Positions 9,780 to 21,569 of a stretch of 64,000 nt of DNA are shown in pieces. Both the position numbers and the translations under genes were made by a program. The number at the start of each line of letters is the position of its first letter. Within the stretch, counting starts at the first letter, position 1. The notes beneath the pieces are model-generated. The model saw only the letters and a program-made list of their open reading frames with translations, made no database searches and was not told the origin of the DNA. The DNA is from Alphaproteobacteria bacterium (GTDB lineage Bacteria; Pseudomonadota; Alphaproteobacteria; Rhodobacterales; Rhodobacteraceae), in assembly GCA_030427405.1 (NCBI GenBank), contig JAUHXK010000009.1, positions 124,001 to 188,000 on the forward strand, read 5' to 3'.

Positions 9780-9869
9780 TGGCGGAGAGACAGGGATTCG
9801 AACCCTGGGTGGGCTTGCACCCACAACGGTTTTCGAGACCGCCCCGTTCGACCACTCCGGCACCTCTCC
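9780..9869 (-). tRNA. tRNA-Ser (anticodon CGA), CCA encoded
   Basis: Minus strand GGAGAGGTGCCGGAGTGGTCGAACGGGGCGGTCTCGAAAACCGTTGTGGGTGCAAGCCCACCCAGGGTTCGAATCCCTGTCTCTCCGCCA; long variable arm, GTTCGAATC T-loop. Confidence 0.97.
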
Positions 9870-9992
9870 GCGGGGGTCTGTGAGGGGGGGATTTAGTTGC
9901 GAAACCCGGACGGTGCAAGCGGAAAATTCCCGAAAATCGCCAAGTCGGGTTTTTCCGTTGCCTGCATTGCGAAATTGCCTAGGTTGATAGGC

Positions 9993-10835
9993 ATGAAACA
10001 CTTGTTGCGCTGTTGTTCTGTGGCCTTCCTGGTCCCGCTTGTTGTCATTGCCACCCTGGCCCAACCTTTGGCTGCGGCAAACAGGGACCGGATCGAGGCA
10101 TTTCTGACCACGACCGGTTTCGATGTAGCGCTTGAAAGCATCGCGCTGGCATCCGCCTCGGCGCCGGGCATGCTAGGGCTTGATCCCGACGGATTCGGCG
10201 CGGATTGGACGCGCCTGACCCAAGAGGTGTTCGACACCGGCGAAATGCATGAGACCGCGGTCACGATCCTGGAGCAGACGCTCAGCGATCAGGCCTTGAC
10301 CCATGCGGTCGAGTTTTATGCCACTGATCTGGGTCAAAGGCTGGTTGCAGCAGAAAACGCATCGCACCTGGTCGAGGATGACGAGGCCAAGCAACTTGAG
10401 GGTCAGAAAATCGTTTCGGACCTGATCCAGGAGGGGTCGCACCGGGTTGAAAGCCTCAAGCGGATGAACCGGGCCATCGATGCAAGCGGAACTGCAGTGC
10501 GGGCGCTTCAGGAAATTCAGGTGCGGTTTCTTCTGGCGGCCAGTGCCTCGGGGGTGATTGATCTGCAATTGGGCGGCGACGAATTGCGACAGATGATGAA
10601 GGCCAATGAACCCGAGATGCGGCGGTCTTTGCAACTGTCGTCGCTGGCCGGCGCGGCCTATACGTATCAGACGTTTTCAGATGCGGATGTAGATGAATAT
10701 GCCGATGCGCTCGAAGCGCCGCTGATGCAGGAAGTCTATGAGCTGCTCAACGCGATCCAATACGAGATCATGGCCATGCGGTTCGAGGTTCTGGCCGCCC
10801 GTATGGCCGAGCTGCGCCCGGCGCAAGACATCTGA
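9993..10835 (+). CDS. DUF2059-like exported protein
   Basis: Signal peptide; AVEFYATDLGQRLVAAENASH; paralogous to the next gene. Confidence 0.75.
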   Translation: MKHLLRCCSVAFLVPLVVIATLAQPLAAANRDRIEAFLTTTGFDVALESIALASASAPGMLGLDPDGFGADWTRLTQEVFDTGEMHETAVTILEQTLSDQALTHAVEFYATDLGQRLVAAENASHLVEDDEAKQLEGQKIVSDLIQEGSHRVESLKRMNRAIDASGTAVRALQEIQVRFLLAASASGVIDLQLGGDELRQMMKANEPEMRRSLQLSSLAGAAYTYQTFSDADVDEYADALEAPLMQEVYELLNAIQYEIMAMRFEVLAARMAELRPAQDI

Positions 10836-11644
10836 TGCAGCGGTTTTTGGTTCTGTTCGTGGCCATTGTGGGCCTGTGTATGCCAGCCAGCGCCAACGAA
10901 CTGGTCGACAGGCTGACGGGCGCCATGCGCCTTGACGAGGTGGTCGAGGTGTTGCGCGAAGAAGGCGTCAGTAGCGGGAAAAAGCTGGATGAAGGGTTTC
11001 TGGGCGGCGCGGGCGGCGCCTTTTTTCAAGCCCAGATCGAAGACATCTATGACCCGGTCTGGATGACGGGCCAGATCTCTGAAAGCCTGTCAGGTATGCT
11101 GACCGAGCAGCAGTTGGAGCAGGCCGCCACCTTTTTCGAAAGCGACCTGGGGCAGGTGATCGTCTCGCTCGAAAACTCGGCCCGCCGCGCGATGATGGAC
11201 GAGGCGGTTACCCAGATGGCGCAGGCGGCCTTGCGGGATGCGGATCGCGATGGCGGACGTTTTCTGCTGATCGAAGAATATATCGAGGTCAATGATCTGA
11301 TCGCGCGCAATGTGCAAAGTACGATTACCTCGGATTACAGTTTCTTCCGCGGAATGGCCAACGGGCAGGGCACCCCACCTGACGAAGGGCACTTGCTGGC
11401 CGAATTGCTGGCCCACAAGGACGAGGTCGAACGCGACACGCGCGATTGGCTGTTCTCGTTTCTTATGCTGGCCTACCAACCGCTTGACGAGGCCCAGATC
11501 AGGGGCAATATCGCCTTTTCCCGAACCGATACCGGGCGGGCGCTGAATGACGCCATTTTCGACGGTATCGACAAGATGTATAACGAGATCTCGTACCAGT
11601 TGGGAATAACCGTCGGTCAGGTTCTGGGGGCCTCCGAACTTTGA
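10835..11644 (+). CDS. DUF2059-like exported protein (tandem paralog)
   Basis: Signal peptide; SGMLTEQQLEQAATFFESDLGQVIVSLENSARR; start overlaps previous stop. Confidence 0.75.
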   Translation: MQRFLVLFVAIVGLCMPASANELVDRLTGAMRLDEVVEVLREEGVSSGKKLDEGFLGGAGGAFFQAQIEDIYDPVWMTGQISESLSGMLTEQQLEQAATFFESDLGQVIVSLENSARRAMMDEAVTQMAQAALRDADRDGGRFLLIEEYIEVNDLIARNVQSTITSDYSFFRGMANGQGTPPDEGHLLAELLAHKDEVERDTRDWLFSFLMLAYQPLDEAQIRGNIAFSRTDTGRALNDAIFDGIDKMYNEISYQLGITVGQVLGASEL

Positions 11645-11863
11645 CCTCGGAATATGGTTGACTTTCCATCCGATTGACCTGATAAGCGCGCATCCCGGCC
11701 GGGCTTTCCGCGCCGGGTATCGTTATTATTGACCTTGGGCCTATGGTCCCCGGGTCGTCACACAGCCCGAAAAGGGCGCGCTGTTCGAGGTGGCTTTCAA
11801 GGAACTTGAGGCCGAAACGCCCGAAAGGGGACCACAGAACGCGGGAATGAAAAGGAAAGACGC

Positions 11864-12508
11864 ATGTTTGCGGTCCTCAAGACTGGCGGCAAGCAGTACA
11901 AGGTTCAGGCGGGCGATGTGCTCCGTGTTGAAAAGCTGGCTGCCGACGCAGGTGAAAAAGTTCAATTCAACGATGTTCTGATGCTGGGCGGCGACGCTCC
12001 GGTTGTTGGTGCACCGTTCGTCGAAGGTGCTGGCGTACAGGCCGAAGTGATCGAACAGATCAAAGGTGACAAGGTCATCAAGTTCGTCAAACGCCGTCGT
12101 AAGCACAGCTCGAAGCGTACCGTTGGTCACCGTCAAAAGCTGACCCTGGTCAAGATCACCGACATCCTGTCGTCGGGCGCTGACAAGTCGGGCATCAAGG
12201 CTGCAACCGGTTCGGTTTCTGCATCAGCTGTCGAAGCTGCTGCTCCGAAAAAGGCGCCGGCCAAGAAAGCCGCTGCGAAAAAGGCCGAGGCACCCGCTGC
12301 CGACGCTGGCGCGGACGATCTGAAAAAACTGTCCGGTGTTGGCCCGGCACTTGAGAAAAAGCTTCTTGAGGCTGGTATCACCACCTTTGCACAAATCGCG
12401 GCATGGACGGAAGCAGACGTTGCTGCTATGGACGAGAAACTGTCGTTCAAAGGCCGGATCGAGCGTGAAGGCTGGATCGAACAGGCCAAAGAACTGGCTA
12501 AAGGCTAA
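11864..12508 (+). CDS. rplU: 50S ribosomal protein L21 with Ala/Lys-rich linker and C-terminal helix-hairpin-helix-like domain
   Basis: [25 protein letters not shown]...[24 protein letters not shown] (L21) + [66 protein letters not shown]. Confidence 0.96.
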   Translation: MFAVLKTGGKQYKVQAGDVLRVEKLAADAGEKVQFNDVLMLGGDAPVVGAPFVEGAGVQAEVIEQIKGDKVIKFVKRRRKHSSKRTVGHRQKLTLVKITDILSSGADKSGIKAATGSVSASAVEAAAPKKAPAKKAAAKKAEAPAADAGADDLKKLSGVGPALEKKLLEAGITTFAQIAAWTEADVAAMDEKLSFKGRIEREGWIEQAKELAKG

Positions 12509-12519
12509 GGAGAGAGAGA

Positions 12520-12789
12520 ATGGCACATAAAAAAGCTGGCGGTTCCTCCCGTAACGGTCGCGACTCAGCTGGTCGCCGCCTTGGCGTGAAACTGTATGGT
12601 GGCCAGGCGGCCATCGCAGGCAACATCATCGTACGTCAGCGCGGCACCAAGTTCTGGCCGGGCGAAGGCGTGGGCATGGGCAAGGATCACACCATCTTTG
12701 CAACCACCGATGGCGCCGTGAAGTTCCACAAGGGACTGAAGAACCGCACCTTTATTTCGGTCCTGCCAGTGGCGGAGGCCGCAGAGTAA
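12520..12789 (+). CDS. rpmA: 50S ribosomal protein L27
   Basis: [61 protein letters not shown]. Confidence 0.98.
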   Translation: MAHKKAGGSSRNGRDSAGRRLGVKLYGGQAAIAGNIIVRQRGTKFWPGEGVGMGKDHTIFATTDGAVKFHKGLKNRTFISVLPVAEAAE

Positions 12790-12819
12790 GCCGAAACCCA
12801 TAAGGTTTGAAAATTCATG

Positions 12820-12849
12820 GGGGACCGGCAGAAAATGCCGGTCCCCTTT
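12820..12849 (+). terminator. Rho-independent terminator after rpmA
   Basis: GGGGACCGGCA-gaaaa-TGCCGGTCCCC-TTT. Confidence 0.8.
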
Positions 12850-12882
12850 GTCGTTTTAACACTGTTTTGATCGTATGCCCTG

Positions 12883-13041
12883 ATGACTGACACAGCACGC
12901 ATTTTCCCGGTTTTCGCCTTTGGCGAACCCGCGCGCGCGGTTGAAGATCGGCGGGTGCGAAAATATCTGGTGTACGGGGTAATTGGTTTTGCTGTTGCTG
13001 TCGTAAATTTCGTGTTGTTCGGAGGAGGAACGCACTCATGA
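12883..13041 (+). CDS. Candidate 52-aa small single-pass membrane protein (below ORF-track cutoff)
   Basis: Translated by eye: MTDTARIFPVFAFGEPARAVEDRRVRKYLVYGVIGFAVAVVNFVLFGGGTHS*; stop overlaps the downstream GNAT ATG (ATGA). Confidence 0.55.
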   Translation: MTDTARIFPVFAFGEPARAVEDRRVRKYLVYGVIGFAVAVVNFVLFGGGTHS

Positions 13042-13574
13042 AACTTGAGACGATAATCAATCAGCCGGTCATCGAAACCGAGCGGTTCGATCTGCGCCCT
13101 GTGCGCCGTTCGGATATGGGTCTCATCGAACATTATGCAGGCGACGAGCGCGTGGCGCGCATGACGACGACCATTCCGCATCCGTTGCCGCCGGGCTCGA
13201 CCGAGGCTTTCGTGGCGCGTGCGATGGCAGAGGACCGGGACGAAGACGTCTGGGCGTTGGATGCCACCAAGGATGGCGGTCCGGAGCTGATCGGGCTGAT
13301 TTCCCTGCAACGGCTGGATCGCAACCAGTCCGAGGTCGGGTACTGGGTTGCGCCCCTTTACTGGAATACAGGCGTTGCCTCGCTTGCCGTCGAAGCGCTG
13401 GTCATGGCCAATCCGCTGGACAACGCGGCAATGTTTGCCAGCGTGTTTCAGGACAATCCGGCCTCTGCGCGGGTACTGACCCATTGCGGGTTCCAGTATC
13501 TGGGCGATGCCGAAAGCTATTCGGTGGCGCGCGACGCAAACGTGCCCACCTGGACATATACAAAGAAACTCTGA
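13038..13574 (+). CDS. GNAT-family N-acetyltransferase (RimJ/RimL-like)
   Basis: ETERFDLRPVRRSDMGLIEHYAGDERVARMT; VFQDNPASARVLTHCGFQYLGDAESYSVARDANVPTWTY; strong SD GGAGGAGG. Confidence 0.88.
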   Translation: MKLETIINQPVIETERFDLRPVRRSDMGLIEHYAGDERVARMTTTIPHPLPPGSTEAFVARAMAEDRDEDVWALDATKDGGPELIGLISLQRLDRNQSEVGYWVAPLYWNTGVASLAVEALVMANPLDNAAMFASVFQDNPASARVLTHCGFQYLGDAESYSVARDANVPTWTYTKKL

Positions 13575-13602
13575 CTTGTGGCCGATGGGGCCTTTGCAGT
13601 AG

Positions 13603-15740
<2,138 letters not shown>

Positions 15741-15791
15741 CATGGCAAAATTTCGCGGCGCAACAGACGGATGACGAGAAAGGCTCATGAG

Positions 15792-17054
15792 ATGAAAGAT
15801 TTTGACAACATCCCCGCGCTGATGGCCGATCTGGGGCAACGGGCCCGGGCAGCGTCACGCGAACTGGCCTATGCCAGTGCCGAGCGCAAGCACGCAGCCC
15901 TGATTGCGGCGGCAGACGCGGTTTGGGCCAATCGCGCCGATATCATCGAGGCCAACAAGAAAGACCTGGAATTTGGCCGCGAAAAGGGGCTGAGCCCGGC
16001 GATGATGGATCGTCTGATGTTGGATGAAAGCCGCATTCAGGGCATGGTCGACGGGCTGCGCGCCGTCGCCGAACAGGCCGATCCCGTGGGCGAGGTACTC
16101 AGCGAATGGGATATGGCGTCCGGTCTGCATATCCAGCGTGTGCGCACGCCCCTGGGCGTGATTGGCGTGATCTATGAAAGCCGCCCCAACGTGACAGCCG
16201 ATGCAGGCGCGTTGTGCCTGAAATCCGGCAATGCAGTAATTTTGCGGGGCGGGTCCGAGGGGCTGCATTCCTCGGTGGCCATTCACGCCTGCCTTGTTCA
16301 GGGGTTGAAGGCCGCGAACCTGCCCGAGGATGCCATCCAGCTTGTGCCGACCCGCGACCGGGCCGCGGTGCAGGAATTGTTGACCATGACGGATTGCGTG
16401 GACGTGATCGTGCCCCGCGGCGGCAAGGGGCTGGTCGGGCTGGTGCAACGCGAAGCCCGCGTGCCGGTCTTTGCGCATCTGGAGGGGATCGTTCACATCT
16501 ACGTCGACAAGGACGCCGACCCGCGCAAGACGCTTGACGTTGTGCTGAACGCCAAGACGCGGCGAACCGGAATTTGCGGTGCGGCCGAATGCCTATTGGT
16601 TCATCAGGACGTGGCCGAGACATTGGGCCGCGACGTGGTTGCCGCCTTGCTGGCGAGTGGCGTCGAGGTGCATGCCGCCGGAGCCTTGGCCATTGACGGG
16701 ACGGTTGCCGCCACCGATGACGATTGGGGCAAAGAGTTTCTGGACAGCGTGATCGCCGCAAAACCGGTTGCCGATATTGACGCGGCAATCGCGCATATCC
16801 GCAGTTTCGGGTCCAACCACACCGATTGCATCATGACCGAGGACAGCGCCGCAGCAGCGCGATTCTTTCAGCGACTCGACAGCGCCATCCTGATGCACAA
16901 CGCCTCGACCCAGTTTGCGGATGGGGGCGAGTTCGGGATGGGGGCCGAGATTGGCATCGCAACTGGCAAGATGCATGCGCGGGGCCCGGTTGGGGCCGCG
17001 CAATTGACCAGCTTCAAGTACCTGGTGACGGGTGACGGGGCCACGCGGGCCTGA
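15792..17054 (+). CDS. proA: Glutamate-5-semialdehyde dehydrogenase
   Basis: [59 protein letters not shown]. Confidence 0.97.
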   Translation: MKDFDNIPALMADLGQRARAASRELAYASAERKHAALIAAADAVWANRADIIEANKKDLEFGREKGLSPAMMDRLMLDESRIQGMVDGLRAVAEQADPVGEVLSEWDMASGLHIQRVRTPLGVIGVIYESRPNVTADAGALCLKSGNAVILRGGSEGLHSSVAIHACLVQGLKAANLPEDAIQLVPTRDRAAVQELLTMTDCVDVIVPRGGKGLVGLVQREARVPVFAHLEGIVHIYVDKDADPRKTLDVVLNAKTRRTGICGAAECLLVHQDVAETLGRDVVAALLASGVEVHAAGALAIDGTVAATDDDWGKEFLDSVIAAKPVADIDAAIAHIRSFGSNHTDCIMTEDSAAAARFFQRLDSAILMHNASTQFADGGEFGMGAEIGIATGKMHARGPVGAAQLTSFKYLVTGDGATRA

Positions 17055-17066
17055 CCGGGCGCGCCG

Positions 17067-17663
17067 TCACAGCCGCAAGGCGATGCGGGTTGTCGCTGTT
17101 TCCAGCGTGATCCGCCGACCTTGTGCGCGGGCCGTTTCGGCCAACAGCGCGAATTGCACCTGCGCCGGGGTCAGGCCTGTTTCGAACCGGCCAGTTTGCA
17201 ACCCTTTCCAAAGTGCGCTGTCGATGCTCAGCCGATCCGCTGAACCGGTCAAATCAAGCTTGCCGTCCTGTGATGCGATCTGAACATCGCCACCCAGGGG
17301 CATCGCGCTTTCACAGCACATGGTGGCCAGGAAAGCCAGTTTGACCAAGCTGCGCGGCACTGCGTCGGACGGGGCCCAGTGAACCCGAACCCGGCCCGCA
17401 TTCTGAATATCGCTCAGCAATTGGGAAATTTCCGTTCTTCCTAGCGGATGATCGCTGGCGGCGCCAAAGGCGACACGGAAAAACCGGATACGCGCGCCGG
17501 CGCTGGCCACGCTGCCGGTGATCAGGTCCATCTCGGGGCCGCGGGCTGATCCGACCATATCCAGCAGCTCCAATCCGTTCGTCACAGCCCCGATGGGGCT
17601 GATCAGATCGTGACAGATCCGGGAACCGACCAGCTCGGCCAGGTTGACGTCCGATGCGCCCAT
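17067..17663 (-). CDS. chpT: ChpT-like histidine phosphotransferase (CckA-ChpT-CtrA phosphorelay)
   Basis: VNLAELVGSRICHDLISPIGAVTNGLELLDMVG H-box and degenerate ATPase-like domain; SD GGAGG before ATG at 17663. Confidence 0.85.
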   Translation of the reverse strand: MGASDVNLAELVGSRICHDLISPIGAVTNGLELLDMVGSARGPEMDLITGSVASAGARIRFFRVAFGAASDHPLGRTEISQLLSDIQNAGRVRVHWAPSDAVPRSLVKLAFLATMCCESAMPLGGDVQIASQDGKLDLTGSADRLSIDSALWKGLQTGRFETGLTPAQVQFALLAETARAQGRRITLETATTRIALRL

Positions 17664-17709
17664 GCGTACCTCCTGCTGCATCTGCCTTTTGCCGGACCGG
17701 AGTCACCGC

Positions 17710-17892
17710 ATGACAGACCTGAATGCCATACTTGCACCGGGCATGTTTGTCCGCCACCCGGATTTCCCCGATTGGGGCGTTGGACAGGTTCAGTCCAACA
17801 TCGCAGGCAAGATCACCGTAAACTTTCGCGAGCAGGGGAAAGTGGTAATCGACGGGACACGCATCGCCCTGATGCCTGTCTTTGATCTGTGA
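17710..17892 (+). CDS. DUF3553-like small protein
   Basis: MTDLNAILAPGMFVRHPDFPDWGVGQVQSNIAGKITVNFREQGKVVIDGTRIALMPVFDL. Confidence 0.8.
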   Translation: MTDLNAILAPGMFVRHPDFPDWGVGQVQSNIAGKITVNFREQGKVVIDGTRIALMPVFDL

Positions 17893-17990
17893 AACTGGTT
17901 TAGGAAAGGTTAACGCCCCGGCTTTCCCGCGCATGTTGCCATCGGCCCGCCAACTGCGGTATCAGCGCGAAAACAAGAACGGAACGCTCA

Positions 17991-18746
17991 ATGCCGGACG
18001 CAGGCCCTTCCTTTACAGTCAAACTGGCCGAAACCGACGAAGAACTGCGCGCGGCCCAGCGGCTGCGTTATGACGTGTTCGTGCGCGAACTGGGCGGCGG
18101 CGGCGAGATGGTCGATCACCAGGCCGGGTTGGAGCGGGACAGGTTCGACCCCTATTTCGACCACATGCTGGCAATCGACGACGGGACCGGCGCGGTCGTT
18201 GGTGTCTACAGGCTTTTGCCGGGCGCGCGCGCCGCGCAGGTCGGGCAGTTCTATTCCGAGGATGAATATGACCTGACGGTGCTGAAACAAGGCGGCCGCA
18301 AGTTACTGGAGCTTGGGCGTTCGTGCCTGCATCCCGACTATCGCGGCGGTATGGCGATGTACCACCTGTGGAACGGGCTTGCGGCCTATGTTGCGGAACA
18401 CCAGGTCGAGGTTCTGTTTGGCGTTGCCAGCTTTCACGGGACGGACCCGCAAGAACTGGCGCAGCCTCTGTCCATGTTGCATCACAACCATCTGGCGCCA
18501 CCCGACCTCAGGGTGCGGGCCCAGGCCGATGCCTTTCAACCCATGGACCTGGTTGCGGAAGCCGACCTTGATCGTCGGGCGGCCATGGTTCAGGTGCCCG
18601 CCTTGATAAAGGCGTATCTGAGGCTGGGGGGCTTTGTGGGCGAGGGGGCGTTCGTCGATCGCGCGTTCAACACAACCGACGTTTGCCTGATCCTTGACAC
18701 GGCGCGCATGAATGACCGCCAAAAACGCATCTACGGCGGGGCGTGA
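17991..18746 (+). CDS. olsB: L-ornithine N-alpha-acyltransferase (OlsB, GNAT fold)
   Basis: AQRLRYDVFVRELGG; VVGVYRLLPGARA; LELGRSCLHPDYRGG; adjacent PlsC-family OlsA. Confidence 0.88.
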   Translation: MPDAGPSFTVKLAETDEELRAAQRLRYDVFVRELGGGGEMVDHQAGLERDRFDPYFDHMLAIDDGTGAVVGVYRLLPGARAAQVGQFYSEDEYDLTVLKQGGRKLLELGRSCLHPDYRGGMAMYHLWNGLAAYVAEHQVEVLFGVASFHGTDPQELAQPLSMLHHNHLAPPDLRVRAQADAFQPMDLVAEADLDRRAAMVQVPALIKAYLRLGGFVGEGAFVDRAFNTTDVCLILDTARMNDRQKRIYGGA

Positions 18747-18750
18747 CACG

Positions 18751-19587
18751 GTGAACGACCCGCTTTGGAACAGCGAAGATGCACCCGATCCCATCATATT
18801 GGGCCCGCTGGAATGGGTGTTGGTTCTGATACGCGGCCTGCCGCTGGCCGCCTTGGTGTTCGGCGGTCTGGCCGTGTTGCTGGTGCTTCGGCTGGTCGAA
18901 CGGCCGCTTTTTGGTCTACGCCGTCCGATTACGCCATTCGTCACGCAATTTGTATGCCGCAACGCGTTCCGAATCCTCGGGATGGGGTTTCGGGTGTCGG
19001 GCAGATTGATGCGCGAATCCGGCGCGGTGGTGGCCAACCACACGTCGTGGCTGGATATATTCGCGCTGAACGCGCGCAAGCGGATCTATTTCGTGTCCAA
19101 GGCCGAGGTCGCCAACTGGCCCGGCATCGGCTGGCTTGCGCGGGCCACAGGCACAGTCTTTATCGAACGCGACCGCAAAAAGGCGCAGGAACAGACACGG
19201 GTTTTTCAAGAGCGTTTGAGGGCGGGCCATAAACTGCTGTTTTTTCCCGAGGGAACCTCGACCGACGGGTTGCGGGTTTTGCCTTTTAAAACAACACTGT
19301 TTGCGGCGTTCTTCGCAGACGAATTGCGCAATTTCATGTATGTTCAGCCGGTTTCGGTTGTGTTCCACGCACCCAAAGGGCAACCGGACAGGTTCTATGG
19401 CTGGTGGGGAGACATGGAATTCGGGCCGCATCTTCTCAAGACGCTTGGCGCGCGCAGGCAGGGGGCGGTCGAGCTGATCTATCATGAGCCTGCCAAGGTC
19501 AGCGACTTTGAAAACCGCAAGGCGCTGGCGGCGCATTGCGAGGCGGCGGTGCGCCATGCGCACAGCTTGGCGCGGCTTGAAAAATAG
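18751..19587 (+). CDS. olsA: Lyso-ornithine lipid O-acyltransferase / PlsC family
   Basis: VVANHTSWLDIFALNA (NHxxxxD motif), FFPEGTSTDGLRVLPFK; directly downstream of olsB. Confidence 0.87.
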   Translation: MNDPLWNSEDAPDPIILGPLEWVLVLIRGLPLAALVFGGLAVLLVLRLVERPLFGLRRPITPFVTQFVCRNAFRILGMGFRVSGRLMRESGAVVANHTSWLDIFALNARKRIYFVSKAEVANWPGIGWLARATGTVFIERDRKKAQEQTRVFQERLRAGHKLLFFPEGTSTDGLRVLPFKTTLFAAFFADELRNFMYVQPVSVVFHAPKGQPDRFYGWWGDMEFGPHLLKTLGARRQGAVELIYHEPAKVSDFENRKALAAHCEAAVRHAHSLARLEK

Positions 19588-19753
19588 GGGCATTTGGCCC
19601 TTGCGCTGACGCACGTCCTGCCGTATACGCGCGCCATTCAAACCCGCAGGCGGGGTTTGGCCTTTTTGAGGGAGACATCCTCATCAATGCCGCCGGTTGG
19701 AGCATCCGCTTCTTTCACCCCCGCCCAGGCGTAAACCGGAAAAGGAAAATAGC

Positions 19754-20545
19754 ATGGCTCTTCCCGAGTTCACCATGCGTCAGCTTCTGGAAGCTGGCGT
19801 TCACTTTGGTCACCAGACACAGCGTTGGAATCCCCGCATGGGCCCGTTCATCTACGGCTCGCGCAATGGCATCCACATCATGGACCTGACCCAGACTGTT
19901 CCGATGCTGGACCAGGCTCTGCAGGCCGTTCGTGACACCGTCGCCAAAGGCGGCCGCGTGCTGTTCGTAGGTACCAAGCGTCAGGCAGCTCAGCCCATCG
20001 CCGAAGCCGCTGAAAAGTCAGCTCAGTACTACATGAACCACCGCTGGCTGGGCGGCACGCTGACCAACTGGAAAACCGTTTCCCAGTCGATCAACCGTCT
20101 GAACCAGATCGACGAAGCCATGGAAACCGGTGCCGAGGGCCTGACCAAGAAAGAGCGTCTGGGCATGGAGCGTGACCAGGCCAAGCTGCAGGCATCCCTG
20201 GGCGGTATCCGCGAGATGGGCGGCGTTCCTGACCTGCTGTTCGTCATCGACGTCAAGAAAGAATCCCTGGCAATCGCCGAAGCGAACAAGCTGGGCATCC
20301 CGGTTGTGGCTGTTGTCGACACCAACTGCTCGCCCGATGGTGTTGATTACATCATCCCCGGCAACGATGACGCAGCACGTGCAATCGCTCTGTACTGTGA
20401 TCTGGCCGCCCGCGCCGCTCTGGACGGCATGACCGCTCAGATGGGTGCAGCAGGCGTTGATCTGGGTGCCTTCGAAGAAGCACCGGTTGAAGAAGCCGTT
20501 GCCGAGGAAGCCCCTGCAGAAGCAGACGCTTCGGCCGAAGCGTAA
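19754..20545 (+). CDS. rpsB: 30S ribosomal protein S2
   Basis: [41 protein letters not shown]; followed by tsf. Confidence 0.98.
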   Translation: MALPEFTMRQLLEAGVHFGHQTQRWNPRMGPFIYGSRNGIHIMDLTQTVPMLDQALQAVRDTVAKGGRVLFVGTKRQAAQPIAEAAEKSAQYYMNHRWLGGTLTNWKTVSQSINRLNQIDEAMETGAEGLTKKERLGMERDQAKLQASLGGIREMGGVPDLLFVIDVKKESLAIAEANKLGIPVVAVVDTNCSPDGVDYIIPGNDDAARAIALYCDLAARAALDGMTAQMGAAGVDLGAFEEAPVEEAVAEEAPAEADASAEA

Positions 20546-20570
20546 GCTGCCCGTCACGTTATTGACATGT

Positions 20571-20591
20571 GGGGCAGGGTAGACCTGCCCC
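20571..20591 (+). promoter_or_regulatory. Intercistronic stem-loop between rpsB and tsf
   Basis: GGGGCAGG-gtaga-CCTGCCCC, no T-run. Confidence 0.6.
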
Positions 20592-20621
20592 AATTCCGTT
20601 TGAATTGAGGAGAGCCAAGAG

Positions 20622-21497
20622 ATGGCAATCACAGCAGCAATGGTGAAAGAACTGCGCGACCAGACCGGCGCAGGCATGATGGACGCGAAAAAAGCGCTGA
20701 CTGAAACCGGCGGCAACATGGACGAAGCCGTTGACTGGCTGCGCACCAAGGGTCTGGCCAAGGCGGCCAAGAAATCGGGCCGTACCGCGGCCGAAGGTCT
20801 GGTTGCTGTTCACGTCAATGGCGGCAACGGTGTTGCGGTCGAAGTGAACTCGGAAACCGACTTTGTTGCAAAGAACGCCGAGTTCCAGGAAATGGTTGGC
20901 AAGATCGCCTATGCTGCTGAAGGTGTCGCGGATGTTGACGCGCTGCTGGCGGCGGACCTGGGCGGCAAATCCGTGTCGGACACGCTGACCGACAAGATTG
21001 CCACCATCGGTGAAAACATGTCGGTACGCCGTATGGCCAAACTGTCGGGCGACACGGTTGTGTCCTACGTCCACAACGCGGCGACCAACGGCATGGGCAA
21101 GATCGGTGTTCTGGTTGCTCTGACAGGTGGCGACGAAGCCATCGGCAAGCAGATCGCGATGCACATCGCCGCGGTAAACCCTGCCGCCCTGTCCGAAGCG
21201 GACATGGACCCCGCGATTGTCGAAAAGGAAAAGCAGGTTCAGATGGACATCGCCCGCGAATCCGGCAAGCCGGAGCAGGTGATCGAAAAGATGATCATCG
21301 GCCGTATGAAGAAATTCGTGGCTGAGTCGACGCTCCTGAACCAGCAATTCGTCGTTAACCCTGACCTGACCGTCGAAGCCGCCGCCAAGGAAGCGGGCGC
21401 AACCGTCACCGGCTTTGTCCGCATGGAAGTCGGCGAAGGTATCGTCGTGGAAAAAGAAGACTTCGCCGCCGAAGTTGCCAAGGCTGCTCAGGGCTAA
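20622..21497 (+). CDS. tsf: Elongation factor Ts
   Basis: [61 protein letters not shown]. Confidence 0.98.
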   Translation: MAITAAMVKELRDQTGAGMMDAKKALTETGGNMDEAVDWLRTKGLAKAAKKSGRTAAEGLVAVHVNGGNGVAVEVNSETDFVAKNAEFQEMVGKIAYAAEGVADVDALLAADLGGKSVSDTLTDKIATIGENMSVRRMAKLSGDTVVSYVHNAATNGMGKIGVLVALTGGDEAIGKQIAMHIAAVNPAALSEADMDPAIVEKEKQVQMDIARESGKPEQVIEKMIIGRMKKFVAESTLLNQQFVVNPDLTVEAAAKEAGATVTGFVRMEVGEGIVVEKEDFAAEVAKAAQG

Positions 21498-21536
21498 GTC
21501 AATCGTCACGGCCCTGGCCGACGATACAGAAAAATC

Positions 21537-21569
21537 AACCGGTTGCGCGCCTGCGCAGCCGGTTTTTTT
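21537..21569 (+). terminator. Rho-independent terminator after tsf
   Basis: AACCGGTTGCGCGCCTGCGCAGCCGGTTTTTTT. Confidence 0.88.

Noticed and set aside
11750-11863. Short upstream ORFs before rplU (e.g. 35-codon Arg-rich frame)
   Set aside because: Arg-rich translation typical of out-of-frame GC-rich DNA; no SD
17899-17913. TTTA-N7-TTAA upstream of olsB as a CtrA box
   Set aside because: One mismatch in the first half-site; chance occurrence is likely in an AT-richer gap, so not listed as a feature
17893-17990. Pho box upstream of olsBA (ornithine lipids are often Pi-regulated)
   Set aside because: No CTGTCAT-like direct repeats with 11-bp spacing found in the gap
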